From JBEKIK01 sp963838495 (GTDB lineage Bacteria > Planctomycetota > Planctomycetia > Pirellulales > Thermoguttaceae): a stretch of 64,000 nucleotides of DNA. The stretch is from NCBI GenBank assembly GCA_963838495.1, contig CAWIRC010000002.1, positions 558,001 to 622,000 of the forward strand, given 5' to 3'. The translations under genes were made by a program, and so were the position numbers. Under the pieces are notes generated by a model that was not told where the DNA came from, ran no database searches, and saw only the letters and a program-made list of their open reading frames with translations. Shown here one piece after another: positions 26,738 through 35,347 of the stretch; position 1 is the stretch's first letter; every line of letters starts with the position of its first letter.

Positions 26738-28719
26738 CGGATAGCGCTCCCAACTCATCGCCTGAAAAGCAACCGCCCGTCGGGATCGATCTGGGTACGA
26801 CTTACTCCCTGGTGGCTTTTCTTGACGCCTCGGGTCGGCCGACTACAGTGCCCAACAGTTGGGGCGACCTGCTTACGCCCAGCGCGATATTTTGCGACGA
26901 CGACGCGATTGTGGTCGGCAAGGAAGCGATCAAAAATGCGGCTCTCGCCCCCGATCGGTTCGCGGAATGTTTTAAACGCGACATGGGCGGTAAGGCCTTC
27001 CGCCACAAGATCCGCGACCTCAGCGTTCCGCCGGAGGTTCTCAGCGCCTTCGTCTTAGAACGGCTGAAAAAGGACGCCCAGCAGCGCTTGGGGCAAATTA
27101 GTAAAGCGGTCATAACCGTGCCCGCCTTCTTCGATGAAACCCGCCGCAAGGCAACCCAAGACGCCGGGCAAATCGCCGGTTTGCAGGTCCTGGACATCAT
27201 CAACGAACCCACCGCGGCGGCCGTGGCCTACGGCTATCATTGCGGGCTGCTCAACCGCGATACACAAAATATAAATAAATCCCAGCTCGTTCTGGTGTAC
27301 GACTTGGGGGGCGGAACTTTCGACGTAACCTTGCTGCGCATCGAAGGCACGCAATTCCAGGCCCTGGCAACCGATGGCGACGTCCTTCTCGGCGGTAAGG
27401 ACTTCGACCAGCGCCTCGTCGATCATATTGCCGAAAGATTCCTCGCCGCCCATGGCGTGGATCCGCGCAGCGATCCGCAGGACGCCACCCAATTATGGCT
27501 CGATGCCCAGGAAGCCAAACATTCGCTCTCGGAACGCACCAAGACCAACGTTTTGTGTTACCACGCGGGCCTTCGCATGCGCATGGAAATCACCCGCGAT
27601 CAGTTTCAAGAGTTGACGCGCGACTTGCTCGACCGCACTGAAACAACCGCTTCGCTCCTGGTAAAACAGGCCGGCGTCAACTGGAGCGATATCGACCGGA
27701 TCCTGTTGGTGGGTGGATCGAGCAGGATGCCTATGGTCCGCGACATGCTGCGCCGCATTTCCGCCAAAGAACCGGACTGCTCCCAGTCGCCCGACGAAGC
27801 CGTCGCCCACGGGGCCGCAATCTACGCCGGAATGCTGTTGCAACAAGACTTGGCCCCGGAGAAATTAACCTGTAAACTCATCAATGTCAGCTCGCATAGC
27901 TTGGGCGTGGTAGGCATCCACAAGCAAACAAAAGTAATAACCAATGCGGTCCTTATCCCCAAAAATACCCCTCTGCCTTGCCGCGCTGTCCGAAATTTCC
28001 GCACCGCCTGGGCAAATCAACGCGCTATTTTCGTCACCGTGGTCGAAGGCGAAAGCCACAGGCCCGAGGAATGTATCTCCTTGGGCGAATGCGTGGTTCG
28101 CGATCTGCCCTCCGGCCTGCCGCAAGGCACTTCGGTCGAAGTGGAATATAGCTATGCCGCCAATGGCAGGATTTCCGTATCTGCCCGAGTCCCCGCCATC
28201 CGTCAATCAGCTCATGTGGAGATTAAACGCGATCATGCAGGCTGTCTCGAAAACCTGGATACTTGGCGCAGGATACTCCTAAAACAACCAGGCGAAACCT
28301 TGAAAACCCCTGCACCGCCTGCCTCGGCGCTGAACCCGAACGATCCCGAAAGAGTGCGGAAACGCCTTGACGAATTATATATGAAATTAGGCGGAATAGC
28401 GGCGGGGTTCACTGTCCCCGTAGCTCTTTCCAATAGTCAGAAGGCGGCATTGCAGGCCGCCGCCGAATGCACCCAACTGAAAACTCGTCTAAAAGAAACG
28501 CAGTCTGCCCGGCAGGCCGCGGTCAACCGTTCCCAGGTAATTAGTCTGGATGCGCTCTTGGCCCAGACCGGCGCCAAGCTCCGCGAGATGCAAACACGCG
28601 CCGACTTTGCCCACCTGGTTTTGGGCCGCGAATGCTTTAAAGCCGGTTTGCATCCGCCCGATACGGAACGCGATATTCAGGAAATCCAGCAACTGCTACA
28701 GCATATTGGTAAAACATGA
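26734..28719 (+). CDS. Hsp70/DnaK-family protein (specialised paralogue)
   Basis: A 661-residue Hsp70. The ATPase half has all signatures: GIDLGTTYSLVA, ITVPAFFDETRRKAT, YDLGGGTFDVTLL and ILLVGGSSRMPMV. The substrate half is divergent (INVSSHSLGVVG, VLIPKNTPLPC, VVEGES), and the C-terminus is a helical segment without the DnaK-type lid tail. It overlaps the FHA gene by four bases and is followed after 95 bases by a J-like membrane protein. It is therefore more likely a dedicated chaperone of this gene set than the housekeeping DnaK, and no grpE is nearby. Confidence 0.93.
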   Translation: MTDSAPNSSPEKQPPVGIDLGTTYSLVAFLDASGRPTTVPNSWGDLLTPSAIFCDDDAIVVGKEAIKNAALAPDRFAECFKRDMGGKAFRHKIRDLSVPPEVLSAFVLERLKKDAQQRLGQISKAVITVPAFFDETRRKATQDAGQIAGLQVLDIINEPTAAAVAYGYHCGLLNRDTQNINKSQLVLVYDLGGGTFDVTLLRIEGTQFQALATDGDVLLGGKDFDQRLVDHIAERFLAAHGVDPRSDPQDATQLWLDAQEAKHSLSERTKTNVLCYHAGLRMRMEITRDQFQELTRDLLDRTETTASLLVKQAGVNWSDIDRILLVGGSSRMPMVRDMLRRISAKEPDCSQSPDEAVAHGAAIYAGMLLQQDLAPEKLTCKLINVSSHSLGVVGIHKQTKVITNAVLIPKNTPLPCRAVRNFRTAWANQRAIFVTVVEGESHRPEECISLGECVVRDLPSGLPQGTSVEVEYSYAANGRISVSARVPAIRQSAHVEIKRDHAGCLENLDTWRRILLKQPGETLKTPAPPASALNPNDPERVRKRLDELYMKLGGIAAGFTVPVALSNSQKAALQAAAECTQLKTRLKETQSARQAAVNRSQVISLDALLAQTGAKLREMQTRADFAHLVLGRECFKAGLHPPDTERDIQEIQQLLQHIGKT

Positions 28720-28814
28720 TGCCCCTGAAATCCTGCCCAATTATCCAGTTGACGGCCGGATCAGAAGGTGTATAATCCTCTTACGTCTAATTACGGCAGT
28801 AAAGGATAAAGCAC

Positions 28815-30548
28815 GTGTCCGAAGCTTTCGATCCTTATCACCTCTGGTTGAGCATCAAACCCAAGGATCAGCCTCCCCATCATTACCGCTTGCTCGGCAT
28901 CGATCTTTTCGAGGATGATCCCGAAGTCATCCGCGACGCCGCCGAACGCCAGATGGCCCACGTAAGGAAATATCAATTGGGCCAACATTCCGCAATCTCG
29001 CAAAAAATGCTCAATGAAATCGCGGCCGCTAAAGGATGCCTTCTCGACCGTGAGAAAAAAGCGGCCTACGATGTCGCCATCAAGCAGAAACTGGGGACGA
29101 TCGCTTCCGCTCAAGGGCCGCCCGATCTTTCCATCCCCCTCCAACCCCCATCGCCCCCGCCTCTGCCATTGCAGCCGACCTCGATTGCCGGACGCCGCCG
29201 CTTGCCCGCCGCAAGTGCACAGCCAAATACTACACATTCCGGTGGGAAAAAAACTTACAAAGGCCGCAAAAATATCTGGTCCCTTTATATTGGAATTGGA
29301 GCTACCGTACTTATAATCGTCCTTTTTGCAGCCAGGTACTTATTCGAGAGGCCCGATGACAAATCGGCTTTACTGGCCAAAGACACCGAAGAAAATCGAC
29401 AAGCGGGGATTTACCTCGACGAAAACGCTTCTAATCCAGTTCCCCAAACGCAATCCGCCGACTCCGACAAACCTGCGCAACAAACAATCGCCGAAACATC
29501 GCCTAAGACATCTTCTTATGCCGATAACGATTCGCTCGCGGATAATAAGAATGTCACCGCTAAGGATCAGGGGGAAGGTTTTCCTCCCGCGAAAAAAATT
29601 GAGTTAAAATCCGATCTTATTCATGAAAAGACGGCGACAGATACGCCTTTACAAAAATCTGAAACCCCCGCCCCCGAAATCGCCAAACCATTGCCGGCCA
29701 CGGTAAATTCCTCTCCCCGTCAACCTCCAGGTAAATTGGCCATGGATAATTATCCAAATCCGCCTTCGCCGATTGCTAAAAAAAATCCGCCGGCTAAATT
29801 CAATCCCGATTATTCCCTGGGCTCGTCAACAAATGCCATAACCCTCAATCTGCCCTCCGGCAAGACATTCAACAGCCAGTACTTCGATGTCGATTTGAAA
29901 TCGGCCGAAAAGAATCTACAAAACCAATTTAATAAATTGCTAAAAGACGGTACCTATATGGGCCAAATCGTCATCCTCGGTTCTCCCAACACCTCCCACG
30001 CCATTAGCGAGCAGGATAAAGGCAAACCGGACGGCGTTCTCTTGGCCTTTTACGACAAAAATCTTCCGCAAATTTACGCCAATTATAAGGACGGCAAACG
30101 CAACGGCATATTAAAAATGTGGAATGTAAACGGCGACCGCCTCTATTGGTGCCAATATGAAAAAAACCTCCGCAACGGTTTTTGTTGCTATTTCAATAAT
30201 AATTCGTTGAAAATTCTCTTTGAAATAAACCACGATAAATACCTCGCTGTCCATCTTTGCAGCGACAATAATTTGATTAAAAGTTTCGACTCCTTCGAGG
30301 CTGCCGCGAATGATGAAGACGCCAAATTGTTGATCGACGATGTGAATCGTACCGAATCGGAATTGAAAAACGTAGAAACCGATTTAAAAAAACAAATTGC
30401 CAGCGAGTTCAAAAACATCCAACAAAAATTAATCGGTGAAAAAAACAAACAAAGGCGAGATGCTATCCTGGATAGTATCCATCAACATGCCGAACAATGG
30501 CAAAAAAATATAGACGAAAAACAAAAAAAAGCCTTGAACCCTTTTTAG
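28815..30548 (+). CDS. J-like domain membrane protein without HPD, with MORN-like C-terminus
   Basis: The start at GTG 28815 leads into FDPYHLWLSIKPKDQPPHHYRLLGIDLFEDDPEVIRDAAERQM, the J-like module seen in planctomycete proteins. The loop that carries HPD in true J domains reads HVRKYQLGQHS, so canonical activation of Hsp70 may not occur. A Pro-rich linker, one membrane helix (about 158-178) and a long low-complexity segment follow. Next comes a domain with repeats such as GKPDGVLLAFYD, YKDGKRNGILKMW and YEKNLRNGFCCYF, reminiscent of MORN or YwqK-type repeats. The end is helical. The 577 residues end where a miniature element starts; the last two bases of the TAG stop belong to it. Confidence 0.75.
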   Translation: MSEAFDPYHLWLSIKPKDQPPHHYRLLGIDLFEDDPEVIRDAAERQMAHVRKYQLGQHSAISQKMLNEIAAAKGCLLDREKKAAYDVAIKQKLGTIASAQGPPDLSIPLQPPSPPPLPLQPTSIAGRRRLPAASAQPNTTHSGGKKTYKGRKNIWSLYIGIGATVLIIVLFAARYLFERPDDKSALLAKDTEENRQAGIYLDENASNPVPQTQSADSDKPAQQTIAETSPKTSSYADNDSLADNKNVTAKDQGEGFPPAKKIELKSDLIHEKTATDTPLQKSETPAPEIAKPLPATVNSSPRQPPGKLAMDNYPNPPSPIAKKNPPAKFNPDYSLGSSTNAITLNLPSGKTFNSQYFDVDLKSAEKNLQNQFNKLLKDGTYMGQIVILGSPNTSHAISEQDKGKPDGVLLAFYDKNLPQIYANYKDGKRNGILKMWNVNGDRLYWCQYEKNLRNGFCCYFNNNSLKILFEINHDKYLAVHLCSDNNLIKSFDSFEAAANDEDAKLLIDDVNRTESELKNVETDLKKQIASEFKNIQQKLIGEKNKQRRDAILDSIHQHAEQWQKNIDEKQKKALNPF

Positions 30549-30678
30549 AGCGTCTAACAAAATGACGTGTGCCACTGCTTGCTTGCAAGCAGTGCCGTCA
30601 AAAACAGCGAAAAAACACTGCTTGTGACCAAGCAGTGGCACACAAAATCCCGTTTCATTTCATTCTGTTAGAAGCTCT
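30547..30678. mobile_element. 132-bp miniature inverted-repeat element
   Basis: The terminal repeats are AGAGCGTCTAACAAAATGA and, inverted, AGAGCTTCTAACAGAATGA (two mismatches). The interior holds two hairpins built on GTGCCACTGCTTG. There is no coding capacity. It lies between the J-like gene and the sulfatase. Its left end is similar to those of the elements at 14101, 44191, 54250 and 54297. Confidence 0.72.
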
Positions 30679-30698
30679 TAATAATAACGACTATATTT

Positions 30699-32118
30699 AT
30701 GCGACCTCTCATTCTTGCCGCAACCTCAGTGTTTTTTTCATGCTTAACTGGAATCCTGGCAGTCGCGGCGGGTGATCAAAATCCCGCCCTCCCCCAAAGA
30801 CCCAACATCGTCTTCATCCTCGCCGACGACCTGGGCTACGGCGACGTGGGCTGCTACGGCCAGTCTAAAATCAAAACCCCCTCCATCGACCGCATGGCCG
30901 TCAACGGCATCCGCTTCACCCAAGCTTATGCCGGCTCAACGGTTTGCGCCACCCTCGCGCAGCGTCTTGATGACCGGCCAGAACACCGGCCACACCCGCG
31001 TCCGCGGCAACAATTGCTTTGCCGGCGGAATCCTTCAAGGCAACAGCCGCCGCATGAACCTCACCGACCAGGACATAACACTCGGCAACGTCCTGCAAAA
31101 GACCGGGTATCGCACCTGCCTCGTCGGCAAATGGCACCTCGAAGGTTACGATCGCAAGGCCTCGCCCCTGGACCGCGGATTCGACGAATTCTACGGCTGG
31201 CTCTTGACCGAGCCCGGCACCCACGATCCCGCCTATTACCCGGCCCGCTCGGTGATCAATCGCCAGGTCATCGACGTCCCCGGCAACGAAAACGGAGAAA
31301 AGGGCGCCTACGAAACCGACCTTTACACCGGCTACGCCGCCGACTTCATCCGCAATAACAAGGACCGCCCGTTCTTCCTCTATTTCTGCTGTTCCGCCCC
31401 GCACGACCCGCTGGTCGCCCCTCCCGACCTGGAACCCTACGCCAACGAGCCCTGGGATAACTCGGAGAAAATCTACGCCGCCATGGTAACTCGCCTGGAC
31501 GGCGCCGTGGGCAAAATCAGGGATCTGCTCCGCGAACTCAAGATCGCCGACAATACGCTGGTCATCTTCACCTCCGACAACGGTCCCCGCTCGCGCCCCA
31601 CCGCCGAATTGACCCGCGTGGCCGAGTTCTTCGATTCCCACGGTCCTTTGCAGGGCTACAAACGCGACATGTATGAAGGCGGCATCCGCGAGCCCGCTCT
31701 GGCCTGCTGGCCCAATCACATCCCCGCCGGCGCCACAAACGATGCCCCGTTTTATTTCGCCGATTACATGCCCATGCTGGCCGGTCTCGCCGGCGCCGCG
31801 GTCCCGTCGAACATCGACGGCATCGACGTCGCCCCGCTCTTTTTAGGCCAGGCAAAGCAAATGCCCGAACGATTCCTATACTGGGAATTCTACGAGCACG
31901 GCTTCGAGCAAGCGGTCCAATGGGGCCCCTGGAAGGCCGTGCGCCACAAGCCCGGCGGCCCATTGGAACTCTACAAATTGCCCGACGACATCGGCGAAAA
32001 AAACAACCTCGCCGCCCAAAACCCCGAAGTCGTGGCAAAGATCGAGGCCTATCTGAAAACCGCCCGTATCGATTCCCCCCAATTCCCCATCGACCACGCC
32101 CAAAATCCCCCAAAGTAG
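30699..32118 (+). CDS. Secreted arylsulfatase-type sulfatase (frameshifted)
   Basis: A type I sulfatase; the family hydrolyses sulfate esters with a formylglycine made from an active-site Cys. An N-terminal export sequence (LAATSVFFSCLTGILAVAAG) is followed by PNIVFILADDLGYGDVGCYG with metal-binding Asp residues. The active-site motif is split: frame 1 reads STVCA, and PSRSVLMTGQ continues in the next frame. One extra A at 30951, inside C-x-P-S-R, accounts for it. Restored, the protein has 472 residues with VGKWHLE, LYTGYAADF, FTSDNGP and a normal C-terminus. No maturase is in the window. The break probably is a base error; if real, the enzyme is dead. Confidence 0.9.
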
Positions 32119-32282
32119 CAGGCACACTCCGTGTGCCGTCCAGAGTGTGTTGAGCGTCAAAGGAATGGCATTTTATTTCCCCGCGTCCAAACGCGGCGGC
32201 CCATGCTGCAAATGGCCTGTTTTTACGCCTCTGCGCCCGAAAATATACAGGTAATCGTGCAAAAACAGAAGACGTATCGCCG

Positions 32283-32314
32283 TTGACTTATTCGGTAAGT
32301 AAGTATACACTAAC
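32283..32314 (+). promoter_or_regulatory. Promoter with overlapping dyad, tetR-efflux operon
   Basis: TTGACT (32283-32288), 17 bases, then TACACT (32306-32311). The imperfect palindrome GTAAGTATACACTAAC (32299-32314, 12 of 16 positions symmetric) covers the -10. This is the expected place for TetR self-repression. The gene starts at 32342. Confidence 0.68.
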
Positions 32315-32341
32315 TAGCGTCTGCTAATTGAAAGGCCTCCC

Positions 32342-33031
32342 ATGAAATCAAGCGGAAAATTATCCGGCCCCCAACGCCGGGCCGAGATCCTCAAGGCCGT
32401 ACGCAAAGTCTTCGTCGAAAAAGGATTCCACGGCACCACCACCCGCGAATTGGCCAAGGCCGCCGGTGTCTCCGAGGCCCTCCTCTATAAACACTTCCCC
32501 AGCAAAAAAGCCATCTTTTCCGCCATCCAACAGTCGTGTTTCGGAAAAGAGCGGGCGGAAATCATCAAACGCCTGCAGGCGATGCACCCTTCCACGCAAA
32601 ATCTGGTCTTCCTCGTCCATTACCTGTTCTCGCAACTATTCGACCAGCGGTTTTCCAACGACGACGTTCAGGCCATGATCCATTTGATGCTCCGCAGCGT
32701 AATGGACGAAGGCGATTTCGCCCGTTTCGCCTTTAAACAAGGACCGCTGCATTGGGTCCTTAAAGTCGAACAGTGCCTTAAAGCGGCTATCGCCGCCGGC
32801 GACGCCGCCGATGGTGGCGATATCGCCAAATTGGGAGGCTGGTTCGCCCATCACCTCGCCGGGATGATCATGATTAATCTATTGCAGGCGAAACCCGTCA
32901 TCAACTACCGAGCGTCGCAAAAAAAACTCCAAGAACAAGCGGTCCTGTTCACCCTCCGCGGCATGGGTCTGAAGGAAAACGCCATCCGCCGCTATTACAA
33001 ACCCAAACTCATGAACACGTCCTTGATTTGA
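32342..33031 (+). CDS. TetR/AcrR family transcriptional regulator
   Basis: A 229-residue regulator. The N-terminal DNA-binding domain has AVRKVFVEKGFHGTTTRELAKAAGVSEALLYKHFPSKKAIF, a textbook TetR helix-turn-helix. A helical ligand-binding domain follows, ending near MKLNTS. It is the first gene of a same-strand set with an ABC ATPase, a HlyD-type adaptor and a MacB-type permease, which it probably represses, itself included, through the dyad at 32299. The inducer is unknown. ATG 32342 follows AAAGGCC. Confidence 0.92.
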   Translation: MKSSGKLSGPQRRAEILKAVRKVFVEKGFHGTTTRELAKAAGVSEALLYKHFPSKKAIFSAIQQSCFGKERAEIIKRLQAMHPSTQNLVFLVHYLFSQLFDQRFSNDDVQAMIHLMLRSVMDEGDFARFAFKQGPLHWVLKVEQCLKAAIAAGDAADGGDIAKLGGWFAHHLAGMIMINLLQAKPVINYRASQKKLQEQAVLFTLRGMGLKENAIRRYYKPKLMNTSLI

Positions 33032-33057
33032 ACGGGAAAGGCAATGGGGAATTCGAT

Positions 33058-33793
33058 ATGCCCTTGATCCAGTTGCGCGACATCCGAAAAATATACTCCC
33101 TCGGCGAAGTCCAGGTCAATGCCTTGTGCGACGTCTCTCTGGACATCGAACGCGGCGAATACGTGGCCCTCATGGGCCCATCCGGCTCCGGTAAAACCAC
33201 GCTCATGAATACCCTCGGCTGCCTCGATCATCCCACCAGCGGCAGCTACCTGCTCGAAGGACAGGAAGTCGTCGATATGTCGGGCGACCAGCGCGGCACG
33301 CCTCCGCAATCAAAAAATCGGCTTCGTCTTCCAGAACTTCAATCTCCTCGCCCGCTCCAGCGCCCTGGAAAACGTGGAACTCCCCCTTTTGTACTCCATC
33401 CGCCTCAAGAGCCGCGAGCGCCGCGATCGCGTCCGCAAACTCCTGAAAAAAGTCGGCCTCGAATCGCGCATGGACCACCATCCCTCGCAACTCTCCGGCG
33501 GCCAGCAGCAACGCGTCGCCATCGCCCGCGCTCTGGCCAACCACCCCGCCATCCTCCTGGCCGACGAGCCCACCGGAAACCTCGACTCCCACACCAGCCG
33601 CGAAGTCATGGACCTCTTCCGCCAACTCAACCAGGATGACCGCATTACCATTATCCTCGTTACCCACGATCAAGAAGTGGCCAAAAACGCCCGCCGCATT
33701 GTCGTCATCCACGACGGGCAAGTCATTTGCGACTCCAACGAATTATCTCAAGCCATCGAAGCCCTCCACGACCAGGAGAAAAAAGCGGCATGA
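33058..33793 (+). CDS. MacB/LolD-type ABC transporter ATPase (frameshifted)
   Basis: ATP-binding subunit of an export or lipoprotein-type ABC system. ATG 33058 starts MPLIQLRDIRKIY. Walker A is GPSGSGKTT, and one extra base near 33296 (GAC CAG CGC GGCA CGC) then breaks the frame. The second frame continues as LRNQKIGFVFQNFNLLARSSALENV, signature LSGGQQQR, Walker B ILLADEPTGNLD and the switch His in VTHD. Removing the base gives 244 residues, normal for this family. The stop overlaps the adaptor start (ATGA). The permease is encoded two genes on. Confidence 0.9.
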
Positions 33794-35058
33794 AACGTCC
33801 TCTACTTTGGCTCATCGCCCTGGTTGTCATAGCGGGCGCAGGCGCCGCCGGCTACACCCGTTTCCATAACTCTCGAAACGGCGCCGCCAACGGCAAGTTC
33901 CGCACCGCACCCGTCAAACGCGGCGACATAACCCTCACCGTCAACTCCAATGGCACCGTACAGCCCGTCCTCAGCGTGCAGGTCGGCTCCTACGCCTCCG
34001 GACCAATTCAAAAAGTCCTCGTCAACTTCAACGACCTGGTGAAAAAAGACCAAATCCTCGCCCAGATCGATCCCCAGGTCTACAAGGCCCAATGCCGGCA
34101 GGCCAAGGCCGCACTCGATCACTCCATTGCCGACCTCGATCAGTTCAAGGCAAAGTTCAATCAAACCGAGCGGGATTATAAACGCGCAAAGGAACTTTAC
34201 AAAATCACCGACATCCCCGGCGCCGCCCGCCCCATAAAGGGCATCGCCGACAGCGACTTCGACCTCGCCAAGGCCAATTACGAAATGGCCGCCGCAAACG
34301 TGGAGGTCGCCAAGGCCACCGTCGAGCAAAACAAGGCCACCCTCGATATGGCCGAAACCAATCTCTCCTACACCACCATCCGCTCGCCCGTGGACGGCAT
34401 CGTCATCGACCGCAAAGTCAACGCCGGCCAAACCGTCGCCGCACAGTTCCAAACGCCGGTTCTCTTCGTCGTCGCACCCGACTTGGAGAAAAAGGTCTAT
34501 GTCTATGCCTCCGTTAACGAGGCCGACATCGGGCTCATCCGCGACGCCCAGTCCCGCGGCCAACCCGTCAACTTTACCGTGGACGCCTATCCCAAAGACT
34601 CCTTCCAGGGAAAAATATTCCAGGTCCGGCTCAATCCCACCACCATTCAAAACGTGGTAACCTACACGGTCGTGGTCGAATCGCCCAACCCGCAAATAAA
34701 GCTCCTCCCCGGCATGACCGCCAACCTGATCTTCCAAATCGAGGTCCACGCCGCGGTCACCACCATCCCCAACGCCGCCTTGAGGTTTTATCCCAGGCCG
34801 GAACAAGTCCGCCAGAGCGACCGGGCGATCATCACCGGCGCGGCCCCAATCGCCGCCGCAGCCAAGGCAGATAAATCTCTGCCGCAGGAGAACCTCAACC
34901 GCCGCTACGTCTGGGCCCCCGACGGAGAACTGCTCGCCGCGGTCAAAATCGAAACCGGCTTGACCGATAAAAATTCCACCGAAGTGCTCTCCGACAATTT
35001 ACGCGAAGGACAAGAAGTCGTAATCGGCCTCCAATCCGACGCCGCCAAATCGCCATAA
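33790..35058 (+). CDS. Periplasmic adaptor (HlyD/MacA-like)
   Basis: A membrane-fusion protein of a tripartite or MacAB-type export system. The start is ATG 33790, overlapping the ATPase stop, and an N-terminal anchor (PLLWLIALVVIAGAGAAGY) follows. A lipoyl-like half motif (GTVQPVLSVQVGSYASGPIQKVLV), a coiled-coil hairpin (about residues 95-190, rich in Lys/Ala/Glu), the second lipoyl half (TTIRSPVDGIVIDRKVNAGQTV), and beta-barrel and membrane-proximal domains complete it. At 422 residues it is the usual size. No outer-membrane TolC gene is present here. Confidence 0.9.
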   Translation: MKRPLLWLIALVVIAGAGAAGYTRFHNSRNGAANGKFRTAPVKRGDITLTVNSNGTVQPVLSVQVGSYASGPIQKVLVNFNDLVKKDQILAQIDPQVYKAQCRQAKAALDHSIADLDQFKAKFNQTERDYKRAKELYKITDIPGAARPIKGIADSDFDLAKANYEMAAANVEVAKATVEQNKATLDMAETNLSYTTIRSPVDGIVIDRKVNAGQTVAAQFQTPVLFVVAPDLEKKVYVYASVNEADIGLIRDAQSRGQPVNFTVDAYPKDSFQGKIFQVRLNPTTIQNVVTYTVVVESPNPQIKLLPGMTANLIFQIEVHAAVTTIPNAALRFYPRPEQVRQSDRAIITGAAPIAAAAKADKSLPQENLNRRYVWAPDGELLAAVKIETGLTDKNSTEVLSDNLREGQEVVIGLQSDAAKSP

Positions 35059-35066
35059 TATATTTT

Positions 35067-35140
35067 CCACCTCTCCCTTTGGAAAAGAGGAAAGGATATT
35101 ACTCCCCTCTCCCTTTGGGAGAAGGGCAGGGGGTGAGGGC
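35067..35140. repeat. GAGAGGG-type palindromic repeat copy
   Basis: Two degenerate copies (CCTCTCCCTTTGGAAAAGAGG and CCCCTCTCCC...GTGAGGGC). The rest of the 290-base spacer to the permease is short-word DNA (variants of ATTTGCATTTTGCA, 35256-35310). Confidence 0.7.
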
Positions 35141-35347
35141 CACTTTACCATAATATTCATACATTTACACTCCTGAAACCGCTTGCGGTTTCGCGTTTTA
35201 AAATCCATCAATTATCACGCAAGTTTGAATCAGAAATCATATTATGCCAATCCAAAATTTGCATTTTGCAATTTACATTCTGCAATTTGCATTATGCATT
35301 TTGCAATCATTTACTGGCGATTGTAGGCCACGCTAGGGCTTCCGTCT

